Shown in pieces: positions 27,856 to 36,368 of a DNA stretch of 64,000 bases. Each line of letters starts with the position of its first letter. Position 1 is the stretch's first letter. The notes below the pieces were generated by a model, which ran no database searches, was not told the origin of the DNA, and saw only the letters and a program-made list of their open reading frames with translations. Position numbers and translations under genes: made by a program. This DNA comes from Terrabacter sp. Root85 (GTDB lineage Bacteria > Actinomycetota > Actinomycetes > Actinomycetales > Dermatophilaceae): positions 1,267,490-1,331,489 of the forward strand of contig NZ_LMIW01000001.1 of assembly GCF_001429185.1 (NCBI RefSeq), given 5' to 3'.

Positions 27856-29148
27856 ATGACCGACGAATCACGCTCAGACGCCGCACGGCGCACGGCGGGC
27901 TCAGGTCTCGGCCGGCGAGCCGTCATGCTGGGTGGGGCGGGCGCCGTGGGCAGCGTCTTCCTCGGCACGCGCCTCAGCTTCGGACAGCAGGCCGCCCGCC
28001 CGACCGTCGTGCAGGCCGCCGCAACGGGCCCCGCCAAGTCGGTGCACCTGGCCGGCACCGACGGCTGGGTCAGCATGCCGGCCGGCTCGCCCGACGACCT
28101 GCCCTTCTTCCCGGACTCGCTCGCGCCGTCGCCCTTCGACACGTACGTCTTCGGCTTCCGTGACGTCACGGGGATGTCGGCGACGCAGGTGGCGGCCACG
28201 CGCGGCAAGGCGCAGATCTCGGCGCCGATGCTCGCCTTCGACGAGCTGGACGAGGTGACGATCACGCTGTCCAACCTCGGACTCGTCATGCGGCCCGACC
28301 TCTTCGACGGCCACACGCTGCACTGGCACGGCTTCGTCAACGCCATCCCGCTCTTCGACGGCGTGCCGGAGCTCTCGCTCGCCGTGCCGATCGGGCGCGA
28401 CCTGTCCTACTTCTACCGCCCCCGCGACGCCGGCACGTACATGTACCACTGCCACTTCGAGGACGTCGAGCACGTGCAGATGGGCATGACCGGCATGGTC
28501 TTCGTGCGGCCGAAGCAGAACAGGGCGCCGGTGGCCGGCCACCCGATGGGCACCAAGTACGCGTACAACGACGGCGACGGCAGCACGCGCTACGACCGCG
28601 AGTTCGCTTTCATGATCACCGAGCTGTGGTCGGCCGCCCACTACCGCGACGCCCACATCCAGGTCAGCGACTGGACCGACTACGCCCCGAGCTTCTGGCT
28701 GCTCAACGGCCGCGGCTACCCCGACACCATCGCGCCAGGGGGCAACCCGACGTCGACGGCGGCGGGTCGGCTGCAGTACCAGCCGATCAGCTCGCTCATC
28801 ACCTGCAACGTCAACGAGACGGTGCTGCTGCGGATGTCGAACCTCGGCTACCAGAACCACGCCCTGACGCTCGACAACGTCGACATGCAGATCATCGCCA
28901 AGGACGCGACCCTGCTCCGCGGTCGCGACGGCTACACGAACTACCTCGAGACCAACACCGTCGACGTGGGGCCCGGCGAGAGCCGGGACGTGCTCGTCAC
29001 GCCCCACCAGCCCGGCGAGTACCTGCTCTACGACCGCAACTACGCCTATCTGGGCAACGGCGGGGGACCCGGCTGGGGCGGCATGATGACCGTCCTCCGC
29101 GTCGGCGCGCCCGGCACCTACGGGCTCCAGACCCAGCCCAACACCTGA
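27856..29148 (+). CDS. Multicopper-oxidase-like protein 1, carries T1 and half of the trinuclear site
   Basis: This is a 430-residue Tat-exported protein (GLGRRAVMLGGAGAVG, R20-R21) with two cupredoxin domains. Domain 1 has H153-x2-H156-W-H158-G and Y-H198-C199-H200 ... H206 ... M211. This layout matches the last domain of ordinary multicopper oxidases: type 1 ligands H153, C199, H206, M211, and trinuclear His 156, 158, 198, 200. The gap from H200 to H206 is two residues longer than usual. Domain 2 (about 250-415) lacks the second HxHG/HxH pair: the matching places read QNHALTLDN and LLYDRNYAYLG. The protein alone therefore lacks half the trinuclear ligands. Start ATG 27856 has AGGAGC upstream. 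A 20-base gap separates it from the next oxidase gene. Confidence 0.85.
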   Translation: MTDESRSDAARRTAGSGLGRRAVMLGGAGAVGSVFLGTRLSFGQQAARPTVVQAAATGPAKSVHLAGTDGWVSMPAGSPDDLPFFPDSLAPSPFDTYVFGFRDVTGMSATQVAATRGKAQISAPMLAFDELDEVTITLSNLGLVMRPDLFDGHTLHWHGFVNAIPLFDGVPELSLAVPIGRDLSYFYRPRDAGTYMYHCHFEDVEHVQMGMTGMVFVRPKQNRAPVAGHPMGTKYAYNDGDGSTRYDREFAFMITELWSAAHYRDAHIQVSDWTDYAPSFWLLNGRGYPDTIAPGGNPTSTAAGRLQYQPISSLITCNVNETVLLRMSNLGYQNHALTLDNVDMQIIAKDATLLRGRDGYTNYLETNTVDVGPGESRDVLVTPHQPGEYLLYDRNYAYLGNGGGPGWGGMMTVLRVGAPGTYGLQTQPNT

Positions 29149-29168
29149 CGAGCCGACGGAGGACGATC

Positions 29169-30509
29169 ATGCGACTCAACCGATCACGACGCCACCCGGG
29201 TGACGCGGCGAGTGCCGCGCGCACCCGACGGCGCACGGGCATCCTCGCGGCCGTCGGCGCCCTCGTCGCCGCGGTGGCCGTCGGCTCGACCGCCGGTGCC
29301 CAGGCTGCGACGTCCGAGGGGCTGCTCTGCCAGACCGACCCGCAGCAGACCTTCTCGCTCACCGCGCGGACGGGCTACGTCTCGACGCCGGACGGCAACT
29401 CGATCTACATGTGGGGCTACGGGATGAGCTCCGGACAGTTCCAGCTGCCCGGGCCGGTCCTCTGCGTCACGTCCGGCCAGCCGGTCACCGTCATCCTGCA
29501 CAACGACCTGCCGGAGGCGACCTCGATCCTCTTCCCGGGCCAGAAGGCGGTCAAGGCGAACGGCAACCCGGCCCAGCCCCAGCTCGACACGGGCGGCTCC
29601 CTCACCTCGATGGTCCAGCCGGCCGGTGCCTCGGGCGGCTCCGTGACGTACACCTTCACGGCGGGCTCGCCCGGGACGTACCTCTACTCGAGCGGCACCG
29701 ACGTGACGAAGCAGCAGCAGATGGGCCTCTACGGAGCGCTCGTCGTGCGCCCCGCCGGGGCGGCCGGGCAGGTCAACGCCCGCGCCGACTCGGCCTTCAA
29801 CCCACAGCACGAGTACGTCTTCCTCCTCTCGGAGATCGACCCCGAGGTGCACCTGGCCGTCGAGCGCTCTCAGCCCGTCGACTGGGGCGCCTACAACGCG
29901 CGCTACTACCTCATCAACGGCCGCAGCATGCCCGACACCCTGGCGCCCAACAACGCCTCGTGGCTGCCGAGCCAGCCCTACGGCGCCCTCGTGCACATCA
30001 AGCCGTACGACCCGACCAGCAACCCGCTCCCGGCGGTCATCCGCTACCTCAACGCGGGACGGGGCAACTACCCCTTCCACCCGCACGGGAGTGACGAACG
30101 CGTCGTCAACAAGGACGGTCATGCCCTCCAGGGCACGAGCGCCACTGCGCCACAGGATCTTTCGTACCTCAAGTACGACATCGACGTCATGCCCGGGCAG
30201 ACCGTCGACGCGCTGATGGACTGGCGCGACGTCGAGCAGTGGAACGCGACGACGAACCCGATCCCGACGCAGCTTCCCGTCATCACCGACCAGCTCCTCG
30301 TGGGCGCCGACACGTGGTTCAGCGAGAGCCCCTACCTCGGCACGAAGGGCACCTTCCCGTCGAACATCACCGTGAACAACGAGTGCGGCGAGTACTACCA
30401 CGTGGCCCACAGCCACGCGCTCCAGCAGGCGACCAACTACGGCGCAGCCTTCGGCGGCATGATGACGGTCTTCCGCATCGACCCGCCCGCCGGCTGCCCG
30501 ACGAGCTGA
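29169..30509 (+). CDS. Multicopper-oxidase-like protein 2, carries the other half of the trinuclear site
   Basis: This 446-residue secreted protein (signal core GILAAVGALVAAVAVGS, cleavage near AQA-A) has two cupredoxin domains. Domain 1 has lost copper ligands: LHNDLPEATSILFPGQ replaces the HxHG strand and YLYSSGTDVTKQQQMG replaces the HSH strand. Domain 2 has YPF-H304-P-H306-G and H414-S-H416-ALQQ. This resembles the non-T1 domain of ordinary oxidases, with no Cys or axial Met near these His. It supplies exactly the four His missing from protein 1. Start ATG 29169 follows GGAGG. The next gene begins 11 bases after the stop. A small GGMMTVFRI end strand resembles the end of protein 1. Confidence 0.85.
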   Translation: MRLNRSRRHPGDAASAARTRRRTGILAAVGALVAAVAVGSTAGAQAATSEGLLCQTDPQQTFSLTARTGYVSTPDGNSIYMWGYGMSSGQFQLPGPVLCVTSGQPVTVILHNDLPEATSILFPGQKAVKANGNPAQPQLDTGGSLTSMVQPAGASGGSVTYTFTAGSPGTYLYSSGTDVTKQQQMGLYGALVVRPAGAAGQVNARADSAFNPQHEYVFLLSEIDPEVHLAVERSQPVDWGAYNARYYLINGRSMPDTLAPNNASWLPSQPYGALVHIKPYDPTSNPLPAVIRYLNAGRGNYPFHPHGSDERVVNKDGHALQGTSATAPQDLSYLKYDIDVMPGQTVDALMDWRDVEQWNATTNPIPTQLPVITDQLLVGADTWFSESPYLGTKGTFPSNITVNNECGEYYHVAHSHALQQATNYGAAFGGMMTVFRIDPPAGCPTS

Positions 30510-30520
30510 GGACGACAACG

Positions 30521-33500
30521 ATGACCTCTCGACCCAGCCTCCGGCACCGCCTCGGCGTCTCCGCCGTCGCCGCCGCGCTCGCGACCGTCCCCTTCGCCGC
30601 CGCGACTGCGTATGCCGTCTCGCCGGCCTCCGTGGCCACGTCGGCCTCCGCGGTCACCTCCTCCGTCGCCCCGGCTGTCGCACCCGCGGTTGCGCCGGCG
30701 GCACCGGTCGGCAAGCTGACTCCGAACACGCCCGGCTGCACCGTCACGCCGGCGTCCGCGCCTGACCCGGAGATCGTCGCGTGCGACCTCTGGGCCAAGC
30801 CCGGCACGAACCAGGTTCTCGGACAACCGATCCCGATCTGGGGCTACTCGACGACCTCGGCCGGGGCGGCCACCGCGCCCGGCCCGGCCATCATCGCCCG
30901 CCAGGGCGACCGCGTCGTGCTGACGCTGCACAACGGCCTCGACGAGCCGACCTCGCTCGCGCTGCCCGGGCAGCCCGCGGCGTCCATCACCGAGGGGCTG
31001 CCCACGGCGGCCGCGACGACCGGCATCGCGCCGGGCGCCACCGCGCGCTACGTCTTCACCGCAGGCCGGCCCGGCACGTTCCTCTACGAGGCCGGCCACA
31101 CCTCGGGCGGAGCCCGTCAGGTGGCGATGGGTCTTGCCGGTGCGCTCGTCGTCCTCGGCGACGGCACGGCATACGGCCAGGCGTACAACGACGAGGCGGT
31201 GCTCGTGCTCAGCGAGATCGACCCCGCCCTCAACGCGCACCCGACGACCTTCGACATGCGCGAGTTCCACCCGGCCTACCGGCTCATCAACGGCAAGCCC
31301 TTCCCGTCGAGCGACCCCGTGCCGACCGACCAGGGCCACACCGTGCTCCTGCGCTACGTCAACGTCGGGTCCGAGCTGCACTCGATGAGCACCCTCGGCG
31401 CCGACCAGGTCGTCCTGTCGCACGACGGGCACGGCCTCGCGTTCCCGGAGCCGTCCGTCGTCGTGCCGGTCGACCCCGGCGTCAGCGTCGATGCGCTCGT
31501 CACCGTGCCCACCGGACCCGAGTCGAAGGTCGCGGTCTACGAGTCCTCGGCCCGGCTCGACAACGCGGGCCAGACCACGGCCGACCCGCTGGCGGTGGCG
31601 TTCGGCGGCATGATGACCTTCCTCGACACGAACGCGCTTGCACCCTCGACCGACGGAGTGGGCCCGGTCTCGACAGCGATCTCCGCGACCCCGAACCCGA
31701 CGGACGCCACCGGCCCCGTCACCGTCACCGCGACCGTGAGTGACGCGACCACAGGTCACGGCACCGTCAGCCAGGCCGAGTTCGTCGTCGACGACGCGGT
31801 CACCGTCGGCGTCGGCAGCGGCGTCCCGATGACCGGGACCTGGGGGGTCGAGACCACCACGGTCAGTGGCGCGATCCCGGCCGTGGCGACCGCAGCGGAC
31901 TGTGTTGCGCCCGTGCCTCCCGTCGACCTGCACTGCCTGACGTCGACGAAGCACACGGTGTTCGTGCGCGGTCTCGACGCCGCCGGCAACTGGGGCGTCG
32001 TCGGGTCGGTGATCCTCAACGTCGCCAAGTCCGGCCCGCAGACCGTCGCACTCTCGGTGAGCCCGTCGCCCGCCAGCGGCAAGGGCACCGTCACGGTCAA
32101 CGCGACCGGTGACGACACCGCTGCCGGAGGCACGATCACCGGAGCCGAGTACTTCCTCGGTGCGGCCGCCGGCGCCAACGGCACCGGCCACGCGATGACC
32201 CTCAACCGGGTCGCGACGAAGGTCGCCGAGACCGGGACCATCCCGGCCGCGGACGTCCTCGCGCTCGGCGAGGGGACCGCGAAGGTGTGGGTCCACAGCC
32301 GCAACTCCCAGAACATCTGGGGCCCGGCCGTGCCCGTCGACCTCACCGTCGACCTCACAGCGCCGGCCGTCAACGCCGCCACCGTCGGCCCCAACCCGAC
32401 CAACGCGGTGCTCAGCTCGAAGTCCTACCCCGGCTACCTCGTGATCTCTGCCGAGCTGCAGGACCGCGACGCCGGCAACGGGCTCCAGAGCTCGGTGCTC
32501 GCCGGCGAGGCCTTCGTCGACCCGACGAGCACGACCCCGACGTTCGGCAAGGGACTCAGCCTCATCGCCGTCGACGGTGCGTTCGACTCGCCGACGGAGC
32601 AGGTCTACGGCCTCATCCCGCTGACCCAGGTCAAGGCGATGACACCGGGCGAGCACCAGGTCTACGTGCACGGCAAGGACGCCGCCGGCAACTGGGGCAG
32701 CCTCACCGCGAGCAACGCCCTCGTGCGGCTCTTCGTCGACAGGACGGCACCGGTCCTCGGGGCCGCGTCGGCCTCGCCGAACCCGACCAACGGCTCGGCC
32801 ACGGTCACGCTCTCCGCGCCGGTGACGGAGGCCCCGGTCCCGACCTACGTCGGGCCGCGCTTCCAGGGCGCCGAGTTCTGGATCGGCACGACCGACCCCG
32901 GTGCCGGCAAGGCGACGCGGGTCCAGGTGACCGACTCGGGCACGGGTGTCACGGCGGCGATCCCGCTGACCGGCATCCAGCCGGGCACGGTCCAGTTCAA
33001 CCTCCGCGTCCAGGACGCGGCGGGCAGCTGGAGCAACGCGTCCGCGGTCACGGTCCAGGTGACCCGGCCCAACGCGATCTTCAGCGACACGTTCAACAGC
33101 GGCAACCTGCTCGCCTGGTTCGGGCGGAGCGGGGCAGTCTCGACAAGCCTGGCTGCCGGCATACCGTTCGGCACCGGCAGCTACGGCATGGTCGCGACCG
33201 GCTCGGCCACCCCGGCGTACGTCACCGACACCACGCCGTCGGCCGAGACGACCTACCGCGCGCAGTTCTCCTTCAACGCCAACACGCTCTCGTCGGGCAC
33301 CAGCACGACGGCCTGGCTGACGGTGTTCGAGGGGCGCAGCGCCACGGGTCAGTCGTTCGCGGTGCAGTACCACCGCGTCGGCACGGGGGCGGTGACGCTC
33401 CGCACCGTGATGAACCGCGCGGCGTTCGGCGCCACGACGAGCCCGGCGCTCAGCCTGGCCTCCGGCGCCCACACGATCCGCATCGACTGGGTGCAGGGGA

Positions 33501-33682
33501 CGGGCGGGTCGCTGACCCTCCGCGTCGACGGCACCCTGCGTGACACGCGGAGCGGCAACAACACCGGTACGGCCCTGCAGATCGAGACGGCTCGTCTCGG
33601 GGTCATCGCCGGCACCACGTCGACCACGGCGGGCACGGCCTGGTTCGACAGCTTCGTCTCGACCCGGAACAGCATCCCCTGA
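30521..33682 (+). CDS. Multicopper-oxidase-like protein 3 without copper ligands, with Ig-like and LamG-like tail
   Basis: This 1053-residue secreted protein has a signal peptide ending near TAYA, an Ala/Val/Pro spacer, then two cupredoxin-like domains (about 60-370) related to protein 2. All ligand positions are lost: LHNGLDEPTSLALPGQ, FLYEAGHTSGGARQ, ELHSMSTLGAD and YESSARLDNAG stand where HxHG/HxH motifs would be. Four Ig-like repeats follow at about 378, 504, 613 and 742, each opening with a SxSPNPTxxxG-type strand; two end with DAAGNWG. A LamG/ConA-like domain (about 852-1053, FSDTFNSGNLLAWFGRSG) ends the protein. A structural or substrate-binding role seems more likely than catalysis. 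Confidence 0.8.
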   Translation: MTSRPSLRHRLGVSAVAAALATVPFAAATAYAVSPASVATSASAVTSSVAPAVAPAVAPAAPVGKLTPNTPGCTVTPASAPDPEIVACDLWAKPGTNQVLGQPIPIWGYSTTSAGAATAPGPAIIARQGDRVVLTLHNGLDEPTSLALPGQPAASITEGLPTAAATTGIAPGATARYVFTAGRPGTFLYEAGHTSGGARQVAMGLAGALVVLGDGTAYGQAYNDEAVLVLSEIDPALNAHPTTFDMREFHPAYRLINGKPFPSSDPVPTDQGHTVLLRYVNVGSELHSMSTLGADQVVLSHDGHGLAFPEPSVVVPVDPGVSVDALVTVPTGPESKVAVYESSARLDNAGQTTADPLAVAFGGMMTFLDTNALAPSTDGVGPVSTAISATPNPTDATGPVTVTATVSDATTGHGTVSQAEFVVDDAVTVGVGSGVPMTGTWGVETTTVSGAIPAVATAADCVAPVPPVDLHCLTSTKHTVFVRGLDAAGNWGVVGSVILNVAKSGPQTVALSVSPSPASGKGTVTVNATGDDTAAGGTITGAEYFLGAAAGANGTGHAMTLNRVATKVAETGTIPAADVLALGEGTAKVWVHSRNSQNIWGPAVPVDLTVDLTAPAVNAATVGPNPTNAVLSSKSYPGYLVISAELQDRDAGNGLQSSVLAGEAFVDPTSTTPTFGKGLSLIAVDGAFDSPTEQVYGLIPLTQVKAMTPGEHQVYVHGKDAAGNWGSLTASNALVRLFVDRTAPVLGAASASPNPTNGSATVTLSAPVTEAPVPTYVGPRFQGAEFWIGTTDPGAGKATRVQVTDSGTGVTAAIPLTGIQPGTVQFNLRVQDAAGSWSNASAVTVQVTRPNAIFSDTFNSGNLLAWFGRSGAVSTSLAAGIPFGTGSYGMVATGSATPAYVTDTTPSAETTYRAQFSFNANTLSSGTSTTAWLTVFEGRSATGQSFAVQYHRVGTGAVTLRTVMNRAAFGATTSPALSLASGAHTIRIDWVQGTGGSLTLRVDGTLRDTRSGNNTGTALQIETARLGVIAGTTSTTAGTAWFDSFVSTRNSIP

Positions 33683-33698
33683 TCCGGTCCCACCTCGT

Positions 33699-33726
33699 GC
33701 CGGGGTCACCTGCCCGTGACCCCGGC
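33699..33726 (+). terminator. Hairpin after the third oxidase-like gene
   Basis: GCCGGGGTCAC at 33699-33709 pairs perfectly with 33716-33726 around a six-base loop, 17 bases after the stop. It probably ends or attenuates the secreted-protein transcript before the membrane and CopCD genes. No T-run follows. Confidence 0.6.
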
Positions 33727-33750
33727 CGGCAGCATCGGAGGGCAGTCCGA

Positions 33751-34275
33751 ATGAGCACCACCACAGCAGTTCCGCCGGTCCAGCCGGCCGGTCCCACCGG
33801 ACCCTCCGCCCCGTCCACCCGGACGGGTCGGCAGGGTCGGGCCAGGGTCGCGCTCGCCGTCGTCGCCGTCCTCGTCGTCGCGGTCCTCGGTCTCCTCGGG
33901 GCCCGTGCGCTGCGAGGCGGCGACGACCCGGGGCGACCGGTCCCGCACTCCGACGCGATGGAGACGGCCCTCGGCGTCCGCATCTCTCGCGTCGCGGTCG
34001 TCGGCGACGGTGGCCTCGTCACCGTCAGCTACGTCGTCCTCGACGTCGACAAGGCGAGCCGCTTCCAGGCCGACGTCAAGCACCCGCCGGTGCTGCGCAG
34101 CGAGGCCCGCGACGGCTCGACGAACCGCGTCTCGGTCATGCGGCAGGGGCACATCAACCGCGCGGGCGCGACGTACTACTTCGTCTACCAGAACACCGGG
34201 GGCGCGCTCCGCGCCGGTGAGGACGTGACGATCGAGTACGGCGGCCTCCGCCTCGAGCACGTTCCGGTGCTCTGA
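33751..34275 (+). CDS. Hypothetical membrane-anchored protein upstream of copCD
   Basis: This 174-residue protein has a Pro/Thr-rich cytoplasmic N-terminus (about 1-30), one membrane segment (VALAVVAVLVVAVLGLLGA) and an extracytoplasmic domain of about 110 residues. The domain is beta-rich (RISRVAVVGDGGLVTVSYVV, TYYFVYQNTGGAL) and ends in GLRLEHVPVL. I do not recognise the family. Start ATG 33751 is preceded by GGAGGG. Its stop overlaps the CopC-CopD start as TGATG, so a role in copper delivery or assembly beside CopCD is a reasonable inference, but no Cys/Met/His copper motif is evident. Confidence 0.75.
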   Translation: MSTTTAVPPVQPAGPTGPSAPSTRTGRQGRARVALAVVAVLVVAVLGLLGARALRGGDDPGRPVPHSDAMETALGVRISRVAVVGDGGLVTVSYVVLDVDKASRFQADVKHPPVLRSEARDGSTNRVSVMRQGHINRAGATYYFVYQNTGGALRAGEDVTIEYGGLRLEHVPVL

Positions 34276-36221
34276 TGAGCCTGCTGGGACTGCGACGGGC
34301 CCTGCTGGCCCTCGCGGTGACGCTCGGCTCGGCCCTGCTCGTCGCGCTCGGCGCGGGCCCGGCCTCGGCGCACGCCTACCTCGCGTCGAGCAACCCGCCC
34401 GACGGGGCCAGCCTCGCGGCCGCCCCGCGCACCATCGAGCTGCGCTTCACCGAGCACGTCGTCCTCGCCTCGACCGAGATCATCGTCACCGAGCCGGACG
34501 GCCACCGCGTGGCTCCGACGGCGATGACGCTCGTCGAGAGCGACGAGGACCAGGAGGCCCCGGCGACCGTCGTGGCCACGATCCCCGCGCTCGGCGTCGG
34601 CGCCTACCACGTGTCCTGGCGGACCCTGTCGAGCGACGACCTCCACGAGTCCGCGGGCATCTTCGCCTTCGGCGTGCAGAGCGAGGTGCAGGCGGCCGGT
34701 CCGAGCGAGACGAACCCGGACCTCTTCGAGCTCGTCGGCCGGTGGGCCGTCCTCGCGGGGATCGGGGCCGGGCTCGGCGCCGTCGTCGTCGGGCGCCTGC
34801 TGCGCCGCGTGCCGGAGGCGACGAGCGGTATGCCGCGGGCCTGGCTGCGCCGTCAGGCGTTCCGTCTCCTCGTCGTCGGGGCGACGGCCGCCCTGGCCGT
34901 CGCGCTCGTCGACCTCGTCCGCTTCGGCGCCGGGGCCTTCACCCCCGGCTACGTGCTGCGGTGGGGGCTGCGCGAGGCGGCCCTGCTCGGAGCGGCGCTC
35001 GCCCTCCGACCCGACCGGCCGGCATCGGGCAGGGTGTCGCGCGACGTCGCAGCCACGGCCGCGCTCGTCGGCGCCGGCCTGCTCACCGTGAGCATCGGTC
35101 ACTTCGGCGTCCGCGGCGGCCCGACGTGGGTCGTCACCTCGACCGCGCACCTCGTCGCCGCCCTCCTGTGGGCGGGCTCGGTGGCCGCCCTCGCGCTGCT
35201 CGGCGTGCGCGCCGCGCGGCTGGGACTCTCCCGTGCGGACGTCCGCGGGATCCTGCGGGGCTTCCGCACTCCCGCGACGGTCTCGGTCGTCGTCGTCGCC
35301 GTCACCGGCGTCTACCTCGCGAGCGACGTCGTCGTCTCGGTCGATGCCGTGCTGCTCACCACCTACGGTCGCGTCCTGCTGGCCAAGGTCGCCCTGGCCG
35401 GTCTCGTCGGGCTCGTCGCCCTCGCGACCACCCGCGCCCTGCACCCTCGGGGGTTGCAGGACGGTCGGGTCCGCCGGCGGCTCATCGCGGCGGAGGCCCT
35501 GGGGCTGCTCGTCGTCGCCGCCCTCGGTGGTCTCCTCGCCACGGGGCAGCCCGCCGTCTCGCCGCGCCTCGTCAGCGCGCAGGCGCCGAGCGTCATCGAC
35601 GACCGGCCGGTCGCCGACCTCCAGCAGACCCTCGCCCTGCGGCCGAACCGTCCCGGCGCCAGCGTGGCCCTCATCGACGTGCTCGACACCCGTCGGCCGT
35701 CCCCCGGGCCCGTCACGGGTGTCTCCGTCACGGTCCGAGGCGGTTCGTCCGGTGGCGTCGAGGCTCGTCCCGCCGCGGCCGAGGCCCCGGTGACGGCGAC
35801 CGCCGTGACGCCGTCGCGCTGGTCGGCGGCGCTCGAGCTGCCGGCCGGTGGACCGGTCGACGTCGACGTCGTCGTGCACCGGCGCGGTCTCGACGACGTG
35901 CGCAGCACCGTGCACTGGGTGGTCGGCCCGAGCGCCTCCGACCCGGCCCCGGTCGTGTCGCGGGCGCCCATCTCGGGGCTGCTGGCCTCGGCGTCCGCCG
36001 CGCTCGCCGTGGCCGCCGTGATCGGGGCCGCCTGGCTGCTCTGGAGGCGCCGCCGCCGTCCGGCTCCGGCACCGGGTCGTACGCGCGCGGTGGCCGAGCG
36101 CGGGGGCGCCCGGCCCGCGGCGTCCGCTGCCCGGCCCGCGGCGTCCGCCGTCCCCGGCAGCACCGACTCGGCTCAGGACGAGACCGGCACTGTCACCCCA
36201 CGATCCGCCGCGAGTCGGTGA
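34275..36221 (+). CDS. copCD: CopC-CopD fusion, copper binding and import membrane protein
   Basis: This is a 648-residue fusion. A signal peptide ends in PASA, so the mature protein begins HAYLASSNPP with the N-terminal His used by CopC for Cu(II). The CopC domain (about 35-125) ends with DDLHESAGIFAFGV, which holds the second conserved Asp/His. About eight membrane segments (about 155-440) form the CopD part. An extracytoplasmic domain (about 450-575) and a final membrane helix (SASAALAVAAVIGAAWLLW) with a basic cytoplasmic tail complete it. CopC/CopD proteins bind periplasmic copper and move it inward. Location directly behind three oxidase-like genes suggests copper supply to them. Confidence 0.88.
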   Translation: MSLLGLRRALLALAVTLGSALLVALGAGPASAHAYLASSNPPDGASLAAAPRTIELRFTEHVVLASTEIIVTEPDGHRVAPTAMTLVESDEDQEAPATVVATIPALGVGAYHVSWRTLSSDDLHESAGIFAFGVQSEVQAAGPSETNPDLFELVGRWAVLAGIGAGLGAVVVGRLLRRVPEATSGMPRAWLRRQAFRLLVVGATAALAVALVDLVRFGAGAFTPGYVLRWGLREAALLGAALALRPDRPASGRVSRDVAATAALVGAGLLTVSIGHFGVRGGPTWVVTSTAHLVAALLWAGSVAALALLGVRAARLGLSRADVRGILRGFRTPATVSVVVVAVTGVYLASDVVVSVDAVLLTTYGRVLLAKVALAGLVGLVALATTRALHPRGLQDGRVRRRLIAAEALGLLVVAALGGLLATGQPAVSPRLVSAQAPSVIDDRPVADLQQTLALRPNRPGASVALIDVLDTRRPSPGPVTGVSVTVRGGSSGGVEARPAAAEAPVTATAVTPSRWSAALELPAGGPVDVDVVVHRRGLDDVRSTVHWVVGPSASDPAPVVSRAPISGLLASASAALAVAAVIGAAWLLWRRRRRPAPAPGRTRAVAERGGARPAASAARPAASAVPGSTDSAQDETGTVTPRSAASR

Positions 36222-36334
36222 CGGCCGTGGAGCCCTCCCGTCGCGACGAGTCGGGCCGGAGGGCAGGATGGCCCGTGGTCCTGTGGGACTCGGCGTTCGT
36301 TGCCGCAGTCGAGGATTTCGCGCTGTACTGGTGA
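36218..36334 (+). CDS. Possible 38-residue protein coupled to copCD
   Basis: A GTG at 36218 overlaps the copCD stop as GTGA and opens 38 codons with strongly GC-rich third positions. The product is acidic/basic at the start and hydrophobic at the end (WPVVLWDSAFVAAVEDFALY). There is no homology that I recognise, and the frame also spans the likely promoter of the next gene. It may be fortuitous. Confidence 0.3.
   Translation: MTAVEPSRRDESGRRAGWPVVLWDSAFVAAVEDFALYW
36300..36329 (+). promoter_or_regulatory. Candidate promoter of the transglycosylase gene
   Basis: TTGCCG at 36300-36305 and TGTACT at 36324-36329 are 18 bases apart and lie 40 bases before the ATG at 36369. The match to the vegetative consensus is moderate. 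Confidence 0.35.
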
Positions 36335-36368
36335 GTGGGCGGCCACGCGCCCGAGGAAGGACAGGGAC

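Noticed and set aside
30437-33709. Open frame of 1090 codons on the minus strand opposite the third oxidase-like gene
   Set aside because: Antisense shadow with no domains; the plus strand encodes Ig-like and LamG-like repeats.
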